Positions 24,198-34,500 of a DNA stretch of 63,904 nucleotides are shown piece by piece. Source of the stretch: JBFLYZ01 sp040756415 (GTDB lineage Bacteria; Bacteroidota; Bacteroidia; JADZBD01); NCBI GenBank assembly GCA_040756415.1, contig JBFLYZ010000016.1, forward strand, positions 1 through 63,904, given 5' to 3'. The position numbers and the translations under genes are program-made. Each line of letters starts with the position of its first letter. The stretch's first letter is position 1. A model generated the notes under the pieces. The model had not been told where the DNA came from, searched no databases, and was given only the letters and a program-made list of their open reading frames with translations.

Positions 24198-24752
24198 ATG
24201 ACCGAAGAAGTTCAATTCATTATCGACTCCATGAAAGAGCAGATGGAAAAGGCCATCACTCACCTGGAAACCGAGCTGGTGAAGATCCGTGCCGGCCGCG
24301 CCAATCCCAGCATGCTTGACGGGCTGTTCGTGGATTATTACGGTGTACGCACGCCACTCAACCAGGTTTCCAATATCAATACGCCCGATGCCCGCACCCT
24401 GGCCATACAGCCCTGGGAGAAATCCATGCTGGAGCCCATACAGAAGGCCATACTGGCCGCCAACCTGGGCTTTAATCCCACCAATAACGGCACCATGGTC
24501 ATTATCAATGTGCCCGCCCTTACCGAGGAGCGCAGGAAAGACCTGGTAAAGAAAACGAAGGCCGAAGGCGAGCATGCCAAGGTATCCATACGCACCGCGC
24601 GCAAGGAGGCCAACGAAGAGCTGAAGCAAAGCAAGCTGACCGAGGACGAGAAAAAATCGGCCGAGGAAAAGATACAGCAGATCACGGATACCTATACCGC
24701 CAAGGTGGACAAGCACCTCGAGCAAAAGGAAAAAGAGATCATGACGGTTTGA
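24198..24752 (+). CDS. frr: Ribosome recycling factor
   Basis: 184 residues, normal length. Signatures are KIRAGRANPSMLDGLFVDYYG, VSNINTPDARTLAIQPWEKS and IINVPALTEERRKDLVKK, followed by the long helix of the three-helix bundle. Works with EF-G to split post-termination ribosomes. Follows pyrH by 56 nt and is followed by a terminator. Confidence 0.97.
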   Translation: MTEEVQFIIDSMKEQMEKAITHLETELVKIRAGRANPSMLDGLFVDYYGVRTPLNQVSNINTPDARTLAIQPWEKSMLEPIQKAILAANLGFNPTNNGTMVIINVPALTEERRKDLVKKTKAEGEHAKVSIRTARKEANEELKQSKLTEDEKKSAEEKIQQITDTYTAKVDKHLEQKEKEIMTV

Positions 24753-24771
24753 TCCGTAAGGATCAAATGCG

Positions 24772-24807
24772 AACCCGCGCTGCACCGGATGTACGCGCGG
24801 GTTTTTG
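24772..24807 (+). terminator. Intrinsic terminator after frr
   Basis: AACCCGCGC (24772-24780) pairs with GCGCGGGTT (24795-24803), 14-nt loop, then a T-rich tail. A smaller hairpin, GATCC-GTAA-GGATC, overlaps the frr stop at 24751-24764. Confidence 0.85.
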
Positions 24808-24925
24808 TTTTACAGTGCGAATGCAGCCGTTCACACAGCCGCAATAGTGCGCCCGGTGATCACAGCCCCGGCTACTGTTTCTTTTGAATATAAGATAAGG
24901 CAAAGCAAGAGGGAAAGCGATGGGC

Positions 24926-25948
24926 TCAGGCCCACACCATGGAGCCTTCGGAGCAATTCCGGCAGATCGTTATCGAGCTGCGCGCGCGCAGGACCGAAGC
25001 GCGGAAATCGCCATAAGGCCTGCTTTTCCATATGCTGCGGAAGGTCCTTTCGCGCAGATCGCCCAGCCGGTGGGCGGCATCTTTGTCAAAGCAGCACGGA
25101 ACCACTTTGCCGTCCCAGGTGATCACGCACGATTGCCACATTCTCCAGCAATGGTCTTCCATTTTATTCTTAATGCTGTAGGTGCCGTCAGCGTTCTTCC
25201 GGTAGCGCGAATAATCTTCATTGCGCGGGATGAGCGCATGGCCGTTCGCATGATCGTAGACCTGCGCGGTCTTGAACTGCACATCATCCACGCCCAGCTC
25301 AGCGGCCAGCCGCAACAGCTCAGGCACCTGGTGCTCGTTGGGCCGCACCACCAGGAACTGGAACACCACCAGCGGTGTACGCGACCGCAGTATTTTTTTC
25401 CACCTGATGATATTCTTCGTTCCGCTGATCACTTGCGCCAGCCGTCCTCCCACGCGGTAGGACTGGTAAGCCTCCTGCGTGGTGCCGTCAATAGAAATAA
25501 TGAGGCGGTCCAGGCCGGACTCTACGGTTTCCCTTGCCTTCTCCTCGTCCAGGTAATGCGCATTGGTGGATGTGGACGTGTAAATGTTTTTTCCGTTCGC
25601 ATAGCGCACCATTTGCAGGAAATGCGGGTTCAGGTAGGGCTCGCCCTGGAAATAAAAAGTCAGGTAAACGATATCCCGGTAAAGCTCATCGATGATCTTC
25701 CTGAAGCTGGACTGATCGATCATCCCGGTAGGCCGGCTGAAGGCGCGCAGCCCGCTCGGGCATTCGGGGCAGCGCAGGTTGCATGAAGTGGTGGGTTCGA
25801 TGGCAACGCTTACCGGCATGCCCCAATGCAGGTTGCTCCTGAACAGTCTGGAAAGGTGATAACTGCTCCAGATACGCAAAGCATTCAGCCCGCGCCTGGG
25901 CGTAAATCGGGAGAGCAGGTTGAATTGATCCTGGAGCCGGGGGTTCAC
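24926..25948 (-). CDS. Radical SAM/SPASM domain protein
   Basis: 340 residues. The radical SAM 4Fe-4S motif is CNLRCPEC (Cys 56, 60, 63). The C-terminal SPASM region has the cysteines of CWRMWQSC, VVPCCFDKD and ICRNC, for auxiliary clusters. The N-terminal 45 residues are basic and helical. SPASM proteins act in peptide modification and enzyme maturation; this group is also found beside surface-polysaccharide or lipid genes. No precursor peptide is visible nearby, so the substrate is not known. Transcribed away from the MMPL gene and convergent with frr. Confidence 0.85.
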   Translation of the reverse strand: MNPRLQDQFNLLSRFTPRRGLNALRIWSSYHLSRLFRSNLHWGMPVSVAIEPTTSCNLRCPECPSGLRAFSRPTGMIDQSSFRKIIDELYRDIVYLTFYFQGEPYLNPHFLQMVRYANGKNIYTSTSTNAHYLDEEKARETVESGLDRLIISIDGTTQEAYQSYRVGGRLAQVISGTKNIIRWKKILRSRTPLVVFQFLVVRPNEHQVPELLRLAAELGVDDVQFKTAQVYDHANGHALIPRNEDYSRYRKNADGTYSIKNKMEDHCWRMWQSCVITWDGKVVPCCFDKDAAHRLGDLRERTFRSIWKSRPYGDFRASVLRARSSITICRNCSEGSMVWA

Positions 25949-25982
25949 CTCTCAAAGATAAGGAATAGCCTGTTTTTCATGA

Positions 25983-26012
25983 TTGTTGTTTCGATTATTA
26001 ATTCTAATTTCG
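25983..26012 (+). promoter_or_regulatory. Promoter of the RND/MMPL transporter gene
   Basis: TTG (25983-25985), 19-nt spacer, TAATTTCG (26005-26012). Both boxes at correct spacing, 33 nt before the ATG at 26046. It shows that an in-frame TTG at 25983 is the -33 box and not the start codon. Confidence 0.65.
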
Positions 26013-26045
26013 AAAAGTTTAAACCCGGCCTCCAGGGGCGCATTT

Positions 26046-28490
26046 ATGTTATCGAAAGTCGGAAGGGAAATTCTGCGTTACAGGGGAACGATAGGCGTCC
26101 TGTTCCTGATCATTACCGCATTTTTCGGGTGGAAGGCCAGCCAGATCGAGCTGTCGTATTCCTACCCGCGCGCCCTGCCCAAGGACGACTCGGCCAACAT
26201 CGTTTATGAAAAGTTCAAGGAGCTTTTTGGCGAGGATGGCAACGTGCTGGTGATGGGTTTTACCGACAGGAACTTTTATGAGCTGAAAAAGTTCAACGGC
26301 TGGTATGACCTGGCCGAGCGGATCAAGACGATAGAGGGCATACAGGACGTGCTGTGTATTCCCAAGGTGTACAGCCTGCAGCGCAACGACAGCCTGATGC
26401 GTTTTGACGTTGAGCCCGTTGTCAGGCAAAAGCCGAAAACACAGGAAGAGCTCGATAGCCTGAAAACGGCCATCGAAGCATTGCCTTTTTATTCCAACCT
26501 CATATATAACAAAGAAACGGGCGCCACGCTGATGGCGGTTTCGTTCGAAAAAAAGACGCTGGATTCCAAGGCCCGCCTGGCGATCGTAAAGCAGATCGAG
26601 GAAGAGGCTACCGCCTATGCAAACGCCAACGGCATCGACATGCACTTTTCGGGCATGCCTTTCATACGCGCCAAGTTCGCCACCAAGATCGCGGAGGAAA
26701 TGCAGATGTTCCTCATCCTGGCCATCGTGGTGGTGGTCATCCTGCTGTATATCTTCTTCCGCTCGCTTACCTCGGTATTCGTTTCTATTGTCGTGTGCCT
26801 GGTGGGCGTGGTGGTTTCGGTGGGCACCATCGTGCTGATGGGTTACAAGATCAACGTGCTTTCCGGGCTGATACCCCCGCTCATCCTGGTCATCGGTGTG
26901 CCCAACTGCATTTTCATTATCAATAAATACGGAGAAGAGCTGCTCTTCCACGGCAACAAGGTCAAAGCGCTGGCGCGCACGATTGAGAAGGTAGCCCTTT
27001 CCAATTTCCTGGCCAACGTTACCACGGCCATAGGATTTGGTGTGTTCTATTTTACCAACAGCGTTATCCTGGTCGAGTTCGGGATCGTGGCGGCCATCAA
27101 TGTCATGACCACCTACCTGATCGCGCACATCCTGCTGCCGGTGATTTACAGCTACCTGCCCGCGCCTTCGGCCCGCTCCACCAAGCACCTGAAAGGGAAG
27201 AACATCCACCGCGCGCTCGAGCTGATCGATCACCTGGTGCATAACCACCGGAAAAAGATCTACCTGGTGATTGCCCTGCTGCTCGGTTTCTCCGCCTGGG
27301 GCATGACCAAGATACAGGTGATCGGCTTCCTGGTTGACGACCTTCCCAAACGAGACAAGATCTACACCGACCTGCGTTTCTTCGAGCAGAACTTCGGGGG
27401 GGTGATGCCTTTCGAGATCATGATCGATACGCGCAGGGAAAACGGTGTGTTCAGCGGCAATGCGCGCACCTTGTACAAGATAAAGGCCTTCCAGAAAGAG
27501 ATGGAAAAGTTCCCGGAGCTGTCGAAGCCTATTTCTGCGGTGGAGGTGCTGAAGTTCGTTTACCAGTCGTACAAGGAAGGCAACCCGAAGTTTTTCGTTC
27601 TGCCCGGCAGCATGGAGCTGAAGAAGCTGACGGATTACACATCGGGCATGAAGGCCAAGGATAACCGCCTGTATTCGTTTCTGGATTCGACCAGGCGTTA
27701 TACGCGGGTGAGCTTCCAGATGGCCGATATCGGATCAAAGAAAATGAAAGACCTTATTGCACGGGTGCAGCCGAAGATCGATACGATCTTTAATTTCGAT
27801 AAGGAAACAAAGGCCTGGGAGCCCGACAGCCTGCGCTATGACGTGAAGATCACCGGTCATAGCCTGACCTTTCTCAAGAGCAACGATTACCTGTTCCACC
27901 ACCTGTTCGTGAGCCTGGTCATCGCCATCGTGCTCATCGTGCTGATCGGCATGGTCTTGTTCCGTTCGGTAGCCATCATCGTGCTCTCGAAAATACCCTG
28001 CCTCATCCCGCTGGTGATCACCGCGGGCATCATGGGCTTCATGGATATACACTTCAAGCCGTCTACCATCCTCATATTCAGCATCGCGTTCGGCATCGCG
28101 TCCGATGGCACCATCTACATATTGGCCGAGTACCGCAACCAGCTCCGGAAAAGCCCGCGGCATGAGGTGAAAAAGGCCATTTCGCGTACGGTCCGCGGCA
28201 TAGGCATCAGCATGATCTATACGAACATTATTCTTTTCTTCGGCTTCGCCATCTTTGCCGCGTCCAGCTTCGGGGGCACCGTGGCCCTGGGCATACTGAT
28301 CTCGGTCACGCTGCTGGTCTCCCTGCTCACCAACCTGATCCTGCTTCCCTGTATCCTGCTTTCGCTTGAAAAGAGAAAGTACGTTAAGGCCATGATGCAG
28401 GAGCCCCTGATCAACATCATCGATGAAGAGGAAGATATCGATCTCGATAAGCTGGAGATAAAAAGGAGGCGGGACGAGGGGAGCGAATAG
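26046..28490 (+). CDS. RND superfamily (MMPL-type) transporter
   Basis: 814 residues from the ATG at 26046. Two similar halves each start with one membrane helix (GVLFLIITAFFGW; YLVIALLLGFSAWGM), a large periplasmic loop, and then a bundle of five helices (for example MFLILAIVVVVILLYIFF and LFVSLVIAIVLIVLIGMVLF). Motifs such as PPLILVIGVPNCIFIINKYGE and FSIAFGIASDGTIYILAEYR correspond to the proton-relay helix region of each half. This family exports lipids, hopanoids or siderophore-like molecules, or assists them across the periplasm; the substrate here is unknown. A short acidic tail ends the protein. Has its own two-box promoter. Confidence 0.85.
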   Translation: MLSKVGREILRYRGTIGVLFLIITAFFGWKASQIELSYSYPRALPKDDSANIVYEKFKELFGEDGNVLVMGFTDRNFYELKKFNGWYDLAERIKTIEGIQDVLCIPKVYSLQRNDSLMRFDVEPVVRQKPKTQEELDSLKTAIEALPFYSNLIYNKETGATLMAVSFEKKTLDSKARLAIVKQIEEEATAYANANGIDMHFSGMPFIRAKFATKIAEEMQMFLILAIVVVVILLYIFFRSLTSVFVSIVVCLVGVVVSVGTIVLMGYKINVLSGLIPPLILVIGVPNCIFIINKYGEELLFHGNKVKALARTIEKVALSNFLANVTTAIGFGVFYFTNSVILVEFGIVAAINVMTTYLIAHILLPVIYSYLPAPSARSTKHLKGKNIHRALELIDHLVHNHRKKIYLVIALLLGFSAWGMTKIQVIGFLVDDLPKRDKIYTDLRFFEQNFGGVMPFEIMIDTRRENGVFSGNARTLYKIKAFQKEMEKFPELSKPISAVEVLKFVYQSYKEGNPKFFVLPGSMELKKLTDYTSGMKAKDNRLYSFLDSTRRYTRVSFQMADIGSKKMKDLIARVQPKIDTIFNFDKETKAWEPDSLRYDVKITGHSLTFLKSNDYLFHHLFVSLVIAIVLIVLIGMVLFRSVAIIVLSKIPCLIPLVITAGIMGFMDIHFKPSTILIFSIAFGIASDGTIYILAEYRNQLRKSPRHEVKKAISRTVRGIGISMIYTNIILFFGFAIFAASSFGGTVALGILISVTLLVSLLTNLILLPCILLSLEKRKYVKAMMQEPLINIIDEEEDIDLDKLEIKRRRDEGSE

Positions 28491-28552
28491 TTCTGCCGAT
28501 TTCTCCTATCCGTAATTTTATCCTATTTTCACACGGAAAATAAGTTGTTCTT

Positions 28553-29410
28553 ATGAAAGGAATCATTCTGGCTGGCGGTTCCGGCACGCGGCTGCATCCG
28601 CTGACCCTTGCGGTGAGCAAGCAGTTGATGCCTGTTTACGACAAGCCCATGATCTATTACCCGCTTTCGGTGCTGATGATGGCGGGCATACGCGAAATAC
28701 TGATCATCTCCACCCCACACGACCTGCCCAGCTTCGAGAAGCTCCTGGGCGATGGCAAAAACCTGGGGTGCAGCTTCAGCTACGCCCGGCAGGAGGTTCC
28801 CAACGGCCTTGCACAGGCCTTTGTGATCGGTGAGCGGTTCATAGGCAAAGACCATGTTGCCCTGGTGCTGGGCGACAATATCTTTTATGGCGCAGGCCTG
28901 GGCAAGCTGCTGCAGCAATATAACAAGCCGGATGGAGGGGTGGTGTTCGCGTACCACGTATCGGACCCGGAGCGGTACGGTGTGGTGGAGTTCGATGATA
29001 AGGGGAAGGCGATCTCCATAGAGGAAAAACCCAAGGCGCCTAAATCGCATTACGCGGTTCCCGGCCTTTATTTCTATGATAATTCTGTGGTGGAGATCGC
29101 CCGGAACCTGAAGCCAAGCGCCAGGGGCGAATATGAGATCACCGATGTGAACAAGCATTACCTGGCGCAGGGTAAGCTGAAGGTGGGCATACTGGACCGG
29201 GGAACAGCCTGGCTCGATACGGGCACCTTCGATTCGCTTATGCAGGCCAGCCAGTTCGTGCAGGTCATCCAGCAGCGCCAGGGCCTGTGTATTGGCTGCA
29301 TTGAAGAAGTGGCCTACCGAATGGGTTATATCACCAGGGAACAGCTCTGCTCCATAGCCGCCCCCCTCGTAAAGAGCGGATACGGGAATTACCTCCTTCA
29401 TCTCCATTGA
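28553..29410 (+). CDS. rmlA: Glucose-1-phosphate thymidylyltransferase
   Basis: 285 residues. The nucleotidyltransferase loop is LAGGSGTRLHPLT (residues 6-18), followed by KQLMPVYDKPMIYYPLS, LGDNIFYG, SIEEKPKAPKS and RGTAWLDTGTFDSLMQAS, all signatures of RmlA/RfbA. It joins dTTP and glucose-1-phosphate to dTDP-glucose for deoxysugars of surface glycans. First gene of a run with an epimerase (7 nt away) and a polyprenyl synthase (4-nt overlap). No rmlB, rmlC or rmlD is in the window. Confidence 0.92.
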   Translation: MKGIILAGGSGTRLHPLTLAVSKQLMPVYDKPMIYYPLSVLMMAGIREILIISTPHDLPSFEKLLGDGKNLGCSFSYARQEVPNGLAQAFVIGERFIGKDHVALVLGDNIFYGAGLGKLLQQYNKPDGGVVFAYHVSDPERYGVVEFDDKGKAISIEEKPKAPKSHYAVPGLYFYDNSVVEIARNLKPSARGEYEITDVNKHYLAQGKLKVGILDRGTAWLDTGTFDSLMQASQFVQVIQQRQGLCIGCIEEVAYRMGYITREQLCSIAAPLVKSGYGNYLLHLH

Positions 29411-29416
29411 TGCCGC

Positions 29417-30352
29417 ATGACCAAGATCCTTGTTACGGGCGGTGCGGGATTTATCGCGAGCTCGCTGGCCGAAAAGCTGGCCGCCAAAGCGGAAAATTAT
29501 GTGGTCATTGTCGACAACCTGCTCACCGGTTCGCTGGACAAGATACCCGAATCGAAGCACAATAACATCAAGTTCATACGCTGCGATGTCAATGAATACA
29601 ATGATATTTCCAGCGTGTTCTACAGCTACCATTTTGATTACGTGTTTCATTATGCCGCGGTAGTTGGCGTTAAGCGGACGCTGGAGAACCCGATCAAGGT
29701 GCTGAACGATGTTTCGGGCATACGCAACATCATGCATCTTTCCAAGGCCAGCGGGGTAAAAAGGGTGTACTATTCATCTTCTTCGGAAGTATATGGTGAG
29801 CCGGTGGAATACCCGCAGAACGAGCATACCACGCCCCTGAACTCGCGCCTGCCGTACGCCATCGTCAAGAACGTAGGCGAGGCATACCTGAAATCATATA
29901 AAAAGGAATTCGGGCTGGATTATACCATCTTCAGGTTCTTCAACACATTTGGCCCCAAGCAAAGCAGGGATTTCGTGATCTCCAAGTTCCTGAATGCTGC
30001 ATTCAGCAACCAGGACATTACCATATTCGGTGACGGGCAGCAGACCCGTACATTCTGCTATGTTGACGATAACGTAGAAGCCACTTCGGCCGCGTTTTAC
30101 GGTGAAAAGTTCGTGAACGATGTGGTCAACATAGGTGGCGATGTGGAGGTCACGATACTTGACCTGGCCAAGATGATCATCGGGCTGACCGGCTCCAGTT
30201 CCAGGATCATTCACCTTCCCCCGCTGGAGGAAGGTGACATGACGCGCAGGAAGCCCGATATCAGCAAGATGAAACAACTCCTGCACCGCGAGATGCTGCC
30301 CCTGGAAGAAGGGCTGAAAAAAATAATCGCCAACGACAAATTCATCCGGTGA
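29417..30352 (+). CDS. NAD-dependent sugar-nucleotide epimerase/dehydratase
   Basis: 311-residue extended SDR. The NAD loop is GGAGFIASSL (about 8-17), the Ser region is SSSSEVYGEP, and the catalytic pair is YAIVK (Tyr about 147, Lys about 151). RFFNTFGPKQ and DGQQTRTFCYVDD are typical of UDP-glucuronate decarboxylase and dTDP-glucose dehydratase-type enzymes. Position right after rmlA suggests a dTDP- or UDP-sugar step, but the exact reaction cannot be read from the sequence. The stop overlaps the next gene's GTG start. Confidence 0.85.
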   Translation: MTKILVTGGAGFIASSLAEKLAAKAENYVVIVDNLLTGSLDKIPESKHNNIKFIRCDVNEYNDISSVFYSYHFDYVFHYAAVVGVKRTLENPIKVLNDVSGIRNIMHLSKASGVKRVYYSSSSEVYGEPVEYPQNEHTTPLNSRLPYAIVKNVGEAYLKSYKKEFGLDYTIFRFFNTFGPKQSRDFVISKFLNAAFSNQDITIFGDGQQTRTFCYVDDNVEATSAAFYGEKFVNDVVNIGGDVEVTILDLAKMIIGLTGSSSRIIHLPPLEEGDMTRRKPDISKMKQLLHREMLPLEEGLKKIIANDKFIR

Positions 30353-31326
30353 AAGATATCGCCATATACCAGCAGATGATCGAGCAGGAGCTGCAGCGTA
30401 CGGTGCCGGACGGTTCGCAGCCGGCCGAGCTGTACGAGCCCCTGCGCTATATGCTTGCGCTGGGCGGAAAACGCATACGTCCCTTGCTGGCCCTGCTGGG
30501 CTGCGAGCTGTTCGGGGCAAAAAAAGAAGATGCCCTTCCTGCCGCGGCAGCGATAGAGCTCTTTCACAATTTTACGCTGGTTCATGATGATATCATGGAT
30601 AATGCTCCCCTGCGCAGGAACCGCGAGACCATACACCGCAGGTGGAACGGTAATATAGCCCTGCTGAGCGGAGACGCTATGCTGGTTATGGCCTACCGCA
30701 GCCTGGCCCGCACGCGGTCCGAGCTGTTGCCGTCCGTGCTGGATGTGTTTAATGAAACAGCCCTGCAGGTTTGCGAAGGCCAGCAGCTAGACATGAACTT
30801 CGAAAAAAAGGAAGAGATCAGCATTAATGATTACCTGCACATGATCAGGCTCAAAACGGCCGTCCTCCTGGCCGGTAGCCTGAAGATCGGTGCCATTATC
30901 GGCAAGGCAGGGGCGCAGGACGCAGAGCTCCTTTACCAGTTCGGTTGTAATATAGGCGTGGCCTTTCAGCTCCAGGACGATATCCTGGATGTTTACGGTG
31001 ATACGGAAAAGTTCGGCAAACAAAAGGCCGGGGATATTATAGCCGGAAAGAAGACCTTTTTGTTCCTGAAGGCCGCTGAAACGGCACCGGCTGCCCTTAA
31101 AAAGGAACTGAAGCGGCTGCTGGAGAGCCCGACAATGGAACAGTCAGAAAAAGTACAGCGCGTAACGGGTATATATGACGAACTGGATGTTCGCACACCG
31201 GCCCGTATCCTGATGGAAGAGCATTATCAGCGCGCGCTTTCCTGCTTTGATCGCATCCGGGCGGATGCCAGTGCCAGGGAAAAGCTGCTTGGCCTGTCCC
31301 AAAGCCTGATGATCAGGGAGATATGA
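30349..31326 (+). CDS. Polyprenyl (long-chain isoprenoid) diphosphate synthase
   Basis: 325 residues. Starts with GTG at 30349, overlapping the epimerase stop as GTGA. The two Asp-rich motifs are LVHDDIMDNAPLRR (about 77-90) and QLQDDILDVYGD (about 206-217), with the family signature GGKRIRPLLALLG near residue 43. It adds isopentenyl units to make the octa- or heptaprenyl tail of menaquinone. The residues before the first Asp motif are not bulky aromatics, in line with a long-chain product. Coupling to sugar genes is unexplained by pathway. Confidence 0.92.
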   Translation: MKDIAIYQQMIEQELQRTVPDGSQPAELYEPLRYMLALGGKRIRPLLALLGCELFGAKKEDALPAAAAIELFHNFTLVHDDIMDNAPLRRNRETIHRRWNGNIALLSGDAMLVMAYRSLARTRSELLPSVLDVFNETALQVCEGQQLDMNFEKKEEISINDYLHMIRLKTAVLLAGSLKIGAIIGKAGAQDAELLYQFGCNIGVAFQLQDDILDVYGDTEKFGKQKAGDIIAGKKTFLFLKAAETAPAALKKELKRLLESPTMEQSEKVQRVTGIYDELDVRTPARILMEEHYQRALSCFDRIRADASAREKLLGLSQSLMIREI

Positions 31327-31444
31327 CGACCAGCAGGCCAAATGGAAGGATGAAGCGCTCTGTGCACGCGATGAAGCTTTCTTTGTCCTTGTTTTACATC
31401 CTTAAGCCTTGCCGGCAAGCAACTTTAGCCGGTCAAAAGTCGTC

Positions 31445-31480
31445 TTGACTATAAGCGACCTTGTTATTTTTTTATCTTTG
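31445..31480 (+). promoter_or_regulatory. Possible promoter of the sprB-like gene
   Basis: TTG (31445-31447) and TATCTTTG (31473-31480). The -7 box is a perfect match; the 25-nt spacer is slightly long. It would give a leader of roughly 105 nt before the TTG start at 31593. Confidence 0.45.
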
Positions 31481-31592
31481 GGAGGATTGTCGAATACTTT
31501 GTGGAAAAACAGGCTGCCAGGGCATGAATAGAAGGCGCTGATTGTAACAAATTCGCACATAAAGACGTACAATAACCTTTGAATACACCCCT

Positions 31593-34500
31593 TTGAAAAG
31601 ATATTTACTGCCATATCTTTCCTTTCTTTTTATTTCCTCCATTTCTTTTGGAGCCGAGCGTTATTGGATAGGAGGTTCGGGTAGCTGGCACGATCCTGCG
31701 CACTGGTCATCCGTTTCGGGAGGACCCGGTGGGGCTTCTGTACCCGGCAAAGGGGATGACGTACATTTCGATGCGGCTTCGTTCGCTTCGGGAGGCCAGG
31801 TGGTGATCATCGAGAAGGACGCAGCCTGCAGGTACCTTTCTTTCGGCAAGCTGGATTATACTGCAACCCTTGCCTCAGCGCTGCATGCCCAGCTCAGCAT
31901 TTACGGCTCACTGGAGCTTTCTTCAAAGCTCATCCTTGGCCTTCAGGGCCCTGTTCACTTCCGCTCCGCCTCTAAGGGTAACACCATCCTTTCTTCGGGG
32001 GCCGTGTTCTTCTGCGATATCTATTTCGAGCATCCTTCGGGATCATGGGAGATCAAAGACGATTTTTATGCTTACGGCAACGTGGTGCTGAAAGAAGGCA
32101 GCCTGAAGGTAAGCGCCAGGCGTTTCTCGGTCGACCGTTTCACGGCATCGGGTGCCAAGCTGCGCGCCCTGTCGTTCAACGAAACGCTGATCGAGGTGCG
32201 TAAAGGCTGGAACTGCGCTGAAACGCTGAACATGATCTTTGATGCAGGTAAATCCAGCATGGTATTTACATCGAAGGAAGCCGATGAGAACTACCAGCCG
32301 GGCAACCTCAGATACGGGCCGGTCAACCTCTTTGCCAATTGCACGCCCGCAGGAATCCCTTGCGCTTTCTTTACCATCAACCTGACCGCCACCAACGTAA
32401 CCTGTAACGGTCAAAGCAACGGTACGGCAACCGCTACCATTGTGGGAGGCACGGGCCCTTTTACCTACCTGTGGAACCCTTCGGGCCAAACCACCCCTAC
32501 GGCCACCGGCCTTAGCCCCGGTACCTACCTGGTCACTGTTACTGATGGGAACGGCAATGTGTGCTTCTGCCAGATAGCTGTAACCGAGCCGCCCGCATTG
32601 GTGGGTTTTCCCTTTGGTTCCACCAATCCCCTTTGTAACGGACAATGCACGGGTACGGCCACCGTAAGCCAGGTGGGCGGAACCGGTCCTTATACCTATT
32701 CATGGTCCACCGTTCCAGTCCAAACCACCCCTACGGCAACCGGATTGTGTGCGGGTACATATACCTGCGTGATCACTGATGCGAACGGGTGCTCGCCTCC
32801 TTCGGCAACGATCGTGATGACCATTAACCAGCCTGCAGCCATAGTAAATAATGGTAACAGTACCAATGTGACCTGTTTCGGATTCTGTGACGGAACGGCA
32901 TCCGTTTCGCCAACCGGGGGTACGGTACCGTATGATTATTCCTGGACGCCCGGAGGAGCAACCACCTCGTCTATATCCAATCTCTGCCCGGGAACATATA
33001 CCTGCACCATTACCGATGCCAACGGATGCACCAACCAATACGTTACTACCATTACCCAACCGGCTGCCCCGCTGACCACCACCGTTTCCACTACGGGCAA
33101 CCCGGTGCCTTGCAACGGCAACTGTACTGCCACGGCCACCGCTAACCCGGCAGGAGGCACGCCCGGATATACCTATAACTGGGCCCCCGGGGGTCAAACT
33201 ACTCAAACGGCAACCGGGTTGTGCGCGGGTACCTATACTGTTACGGTAACCGATGCCAATGGATGTACCGTGCAGCAAACGGTGACCATTACACAACCCA
33301 ATTTGCTTACAGTTGGCATCAGCACTACGAACAATCCGCTGGCTTGTTTTAACGTGTGTAACGCCACCGCCACCGCCACTCCGAACGGAGGTACCGCCCC
33401 TTACACCTACTCCTGGGCCCCGGGCGGACAAAGCACTCCTAACATTACCGGGCTTTGCGCAGGAAGCTATACTGTCTATATTACTGACGTCAACGGCTGC
33501 ACAACTAACCAGTCCGTAACCGTCACTCAGCCGCAACAGCTCACCGTTACCGTCAGTTCGACCAACAACCCGCTGCCCTGTTTTGGAAATTGCAATGCAA
33601 CGGCTACGGCTAACCCGAGCGGTGGCACCTCGCCTTATACCTATTCCTGGGCCACTACGCCCACCTCGAGCGCGGTTACCATTTCCAATCTTTGCGCGGG
33701 AACCTACACCGTTTTTGTAACCGATGCAAACGGTTGCACGAACAGTCAGTCGGTGACAATTACGCAGCCTCCGCAAATGAACGCAAACATTACCACCACC
33801 AACAATCCATTGTTGTGCAACGGTGATTGCAACGCTACGGCTACCTCCAACCCTTCTGGAGGCACCCCGGGATATACGTATAGCTGGGCTCCGGGCGGGC
33901 AAACGACCCAGACCGCTACCGGACTTTGCGCGGGTACGTATACATTAACGATTACTGACGCTGCCGGTTGCACGCGAACCCAGACCGTGACCATTACCCA
34001 GCCCAATGCGCTTTCACTGGTTGCAACCCCAGCGCCCGCCACGCTCCCCTGTTTTGGTAACTGTAACGCAAGCATTTCAGCCAATGTTGCGGGCGGAACA
34101 GCTCCCTATACGTACTCCTGGTCTACTACTCCTGTTCAAACCACAGCGGTAGCTACTGGCCTGTGCGCAGGCACGTACAATGTTACTGTTACCGATGCCA
34201 ACGGATGTACCCGCGTGCAGAGCGTTACTATCTTTCAGCCCACACAGCTTACGCTTAATGCGCTGGCCAACCCGGTCTCCTGCTTCGGTGCATGTAACGG
34301 CTCGGCTTCGGCTATAGCCGGAGGAGGCACTCCGGGTTATTCTTATTCGTGGGCCCCTGGCGGATTGACAACAAGCACGATCAACAACCAGTGCGCGGGC
34401 ACCTATACGGTTACCGTTACCGATGCCAACGGCTGTACCGGCCAGCAGACTGTTACCATCGGCACACCTCCGCAGTTGTTTACCTCCGTTTCGTGGACCA

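Noticed and set aside
24926..25948. Radical SAM gene as part of a RiPP cluster
   Set aside because: No short precursor-like frame, peptidase or dedicated exporter is adjacent; the flanking genes are frr and an RND-type transporter with its own promoter.
26049..27248. 399-codon antisense frame over the MMPL transporter gene
   Set aside because: His/Gln/Asp-rich complement of hydrophobic codons; no plausible protein.
32700..33902. Long antisense reading frame (400 codons) over the SprB-type repeats
   Set aside because: The repeat codon pattern leaves the opposite frame stop-poor; its product is low-complexity and periodic, and mirrors the sense repeat.
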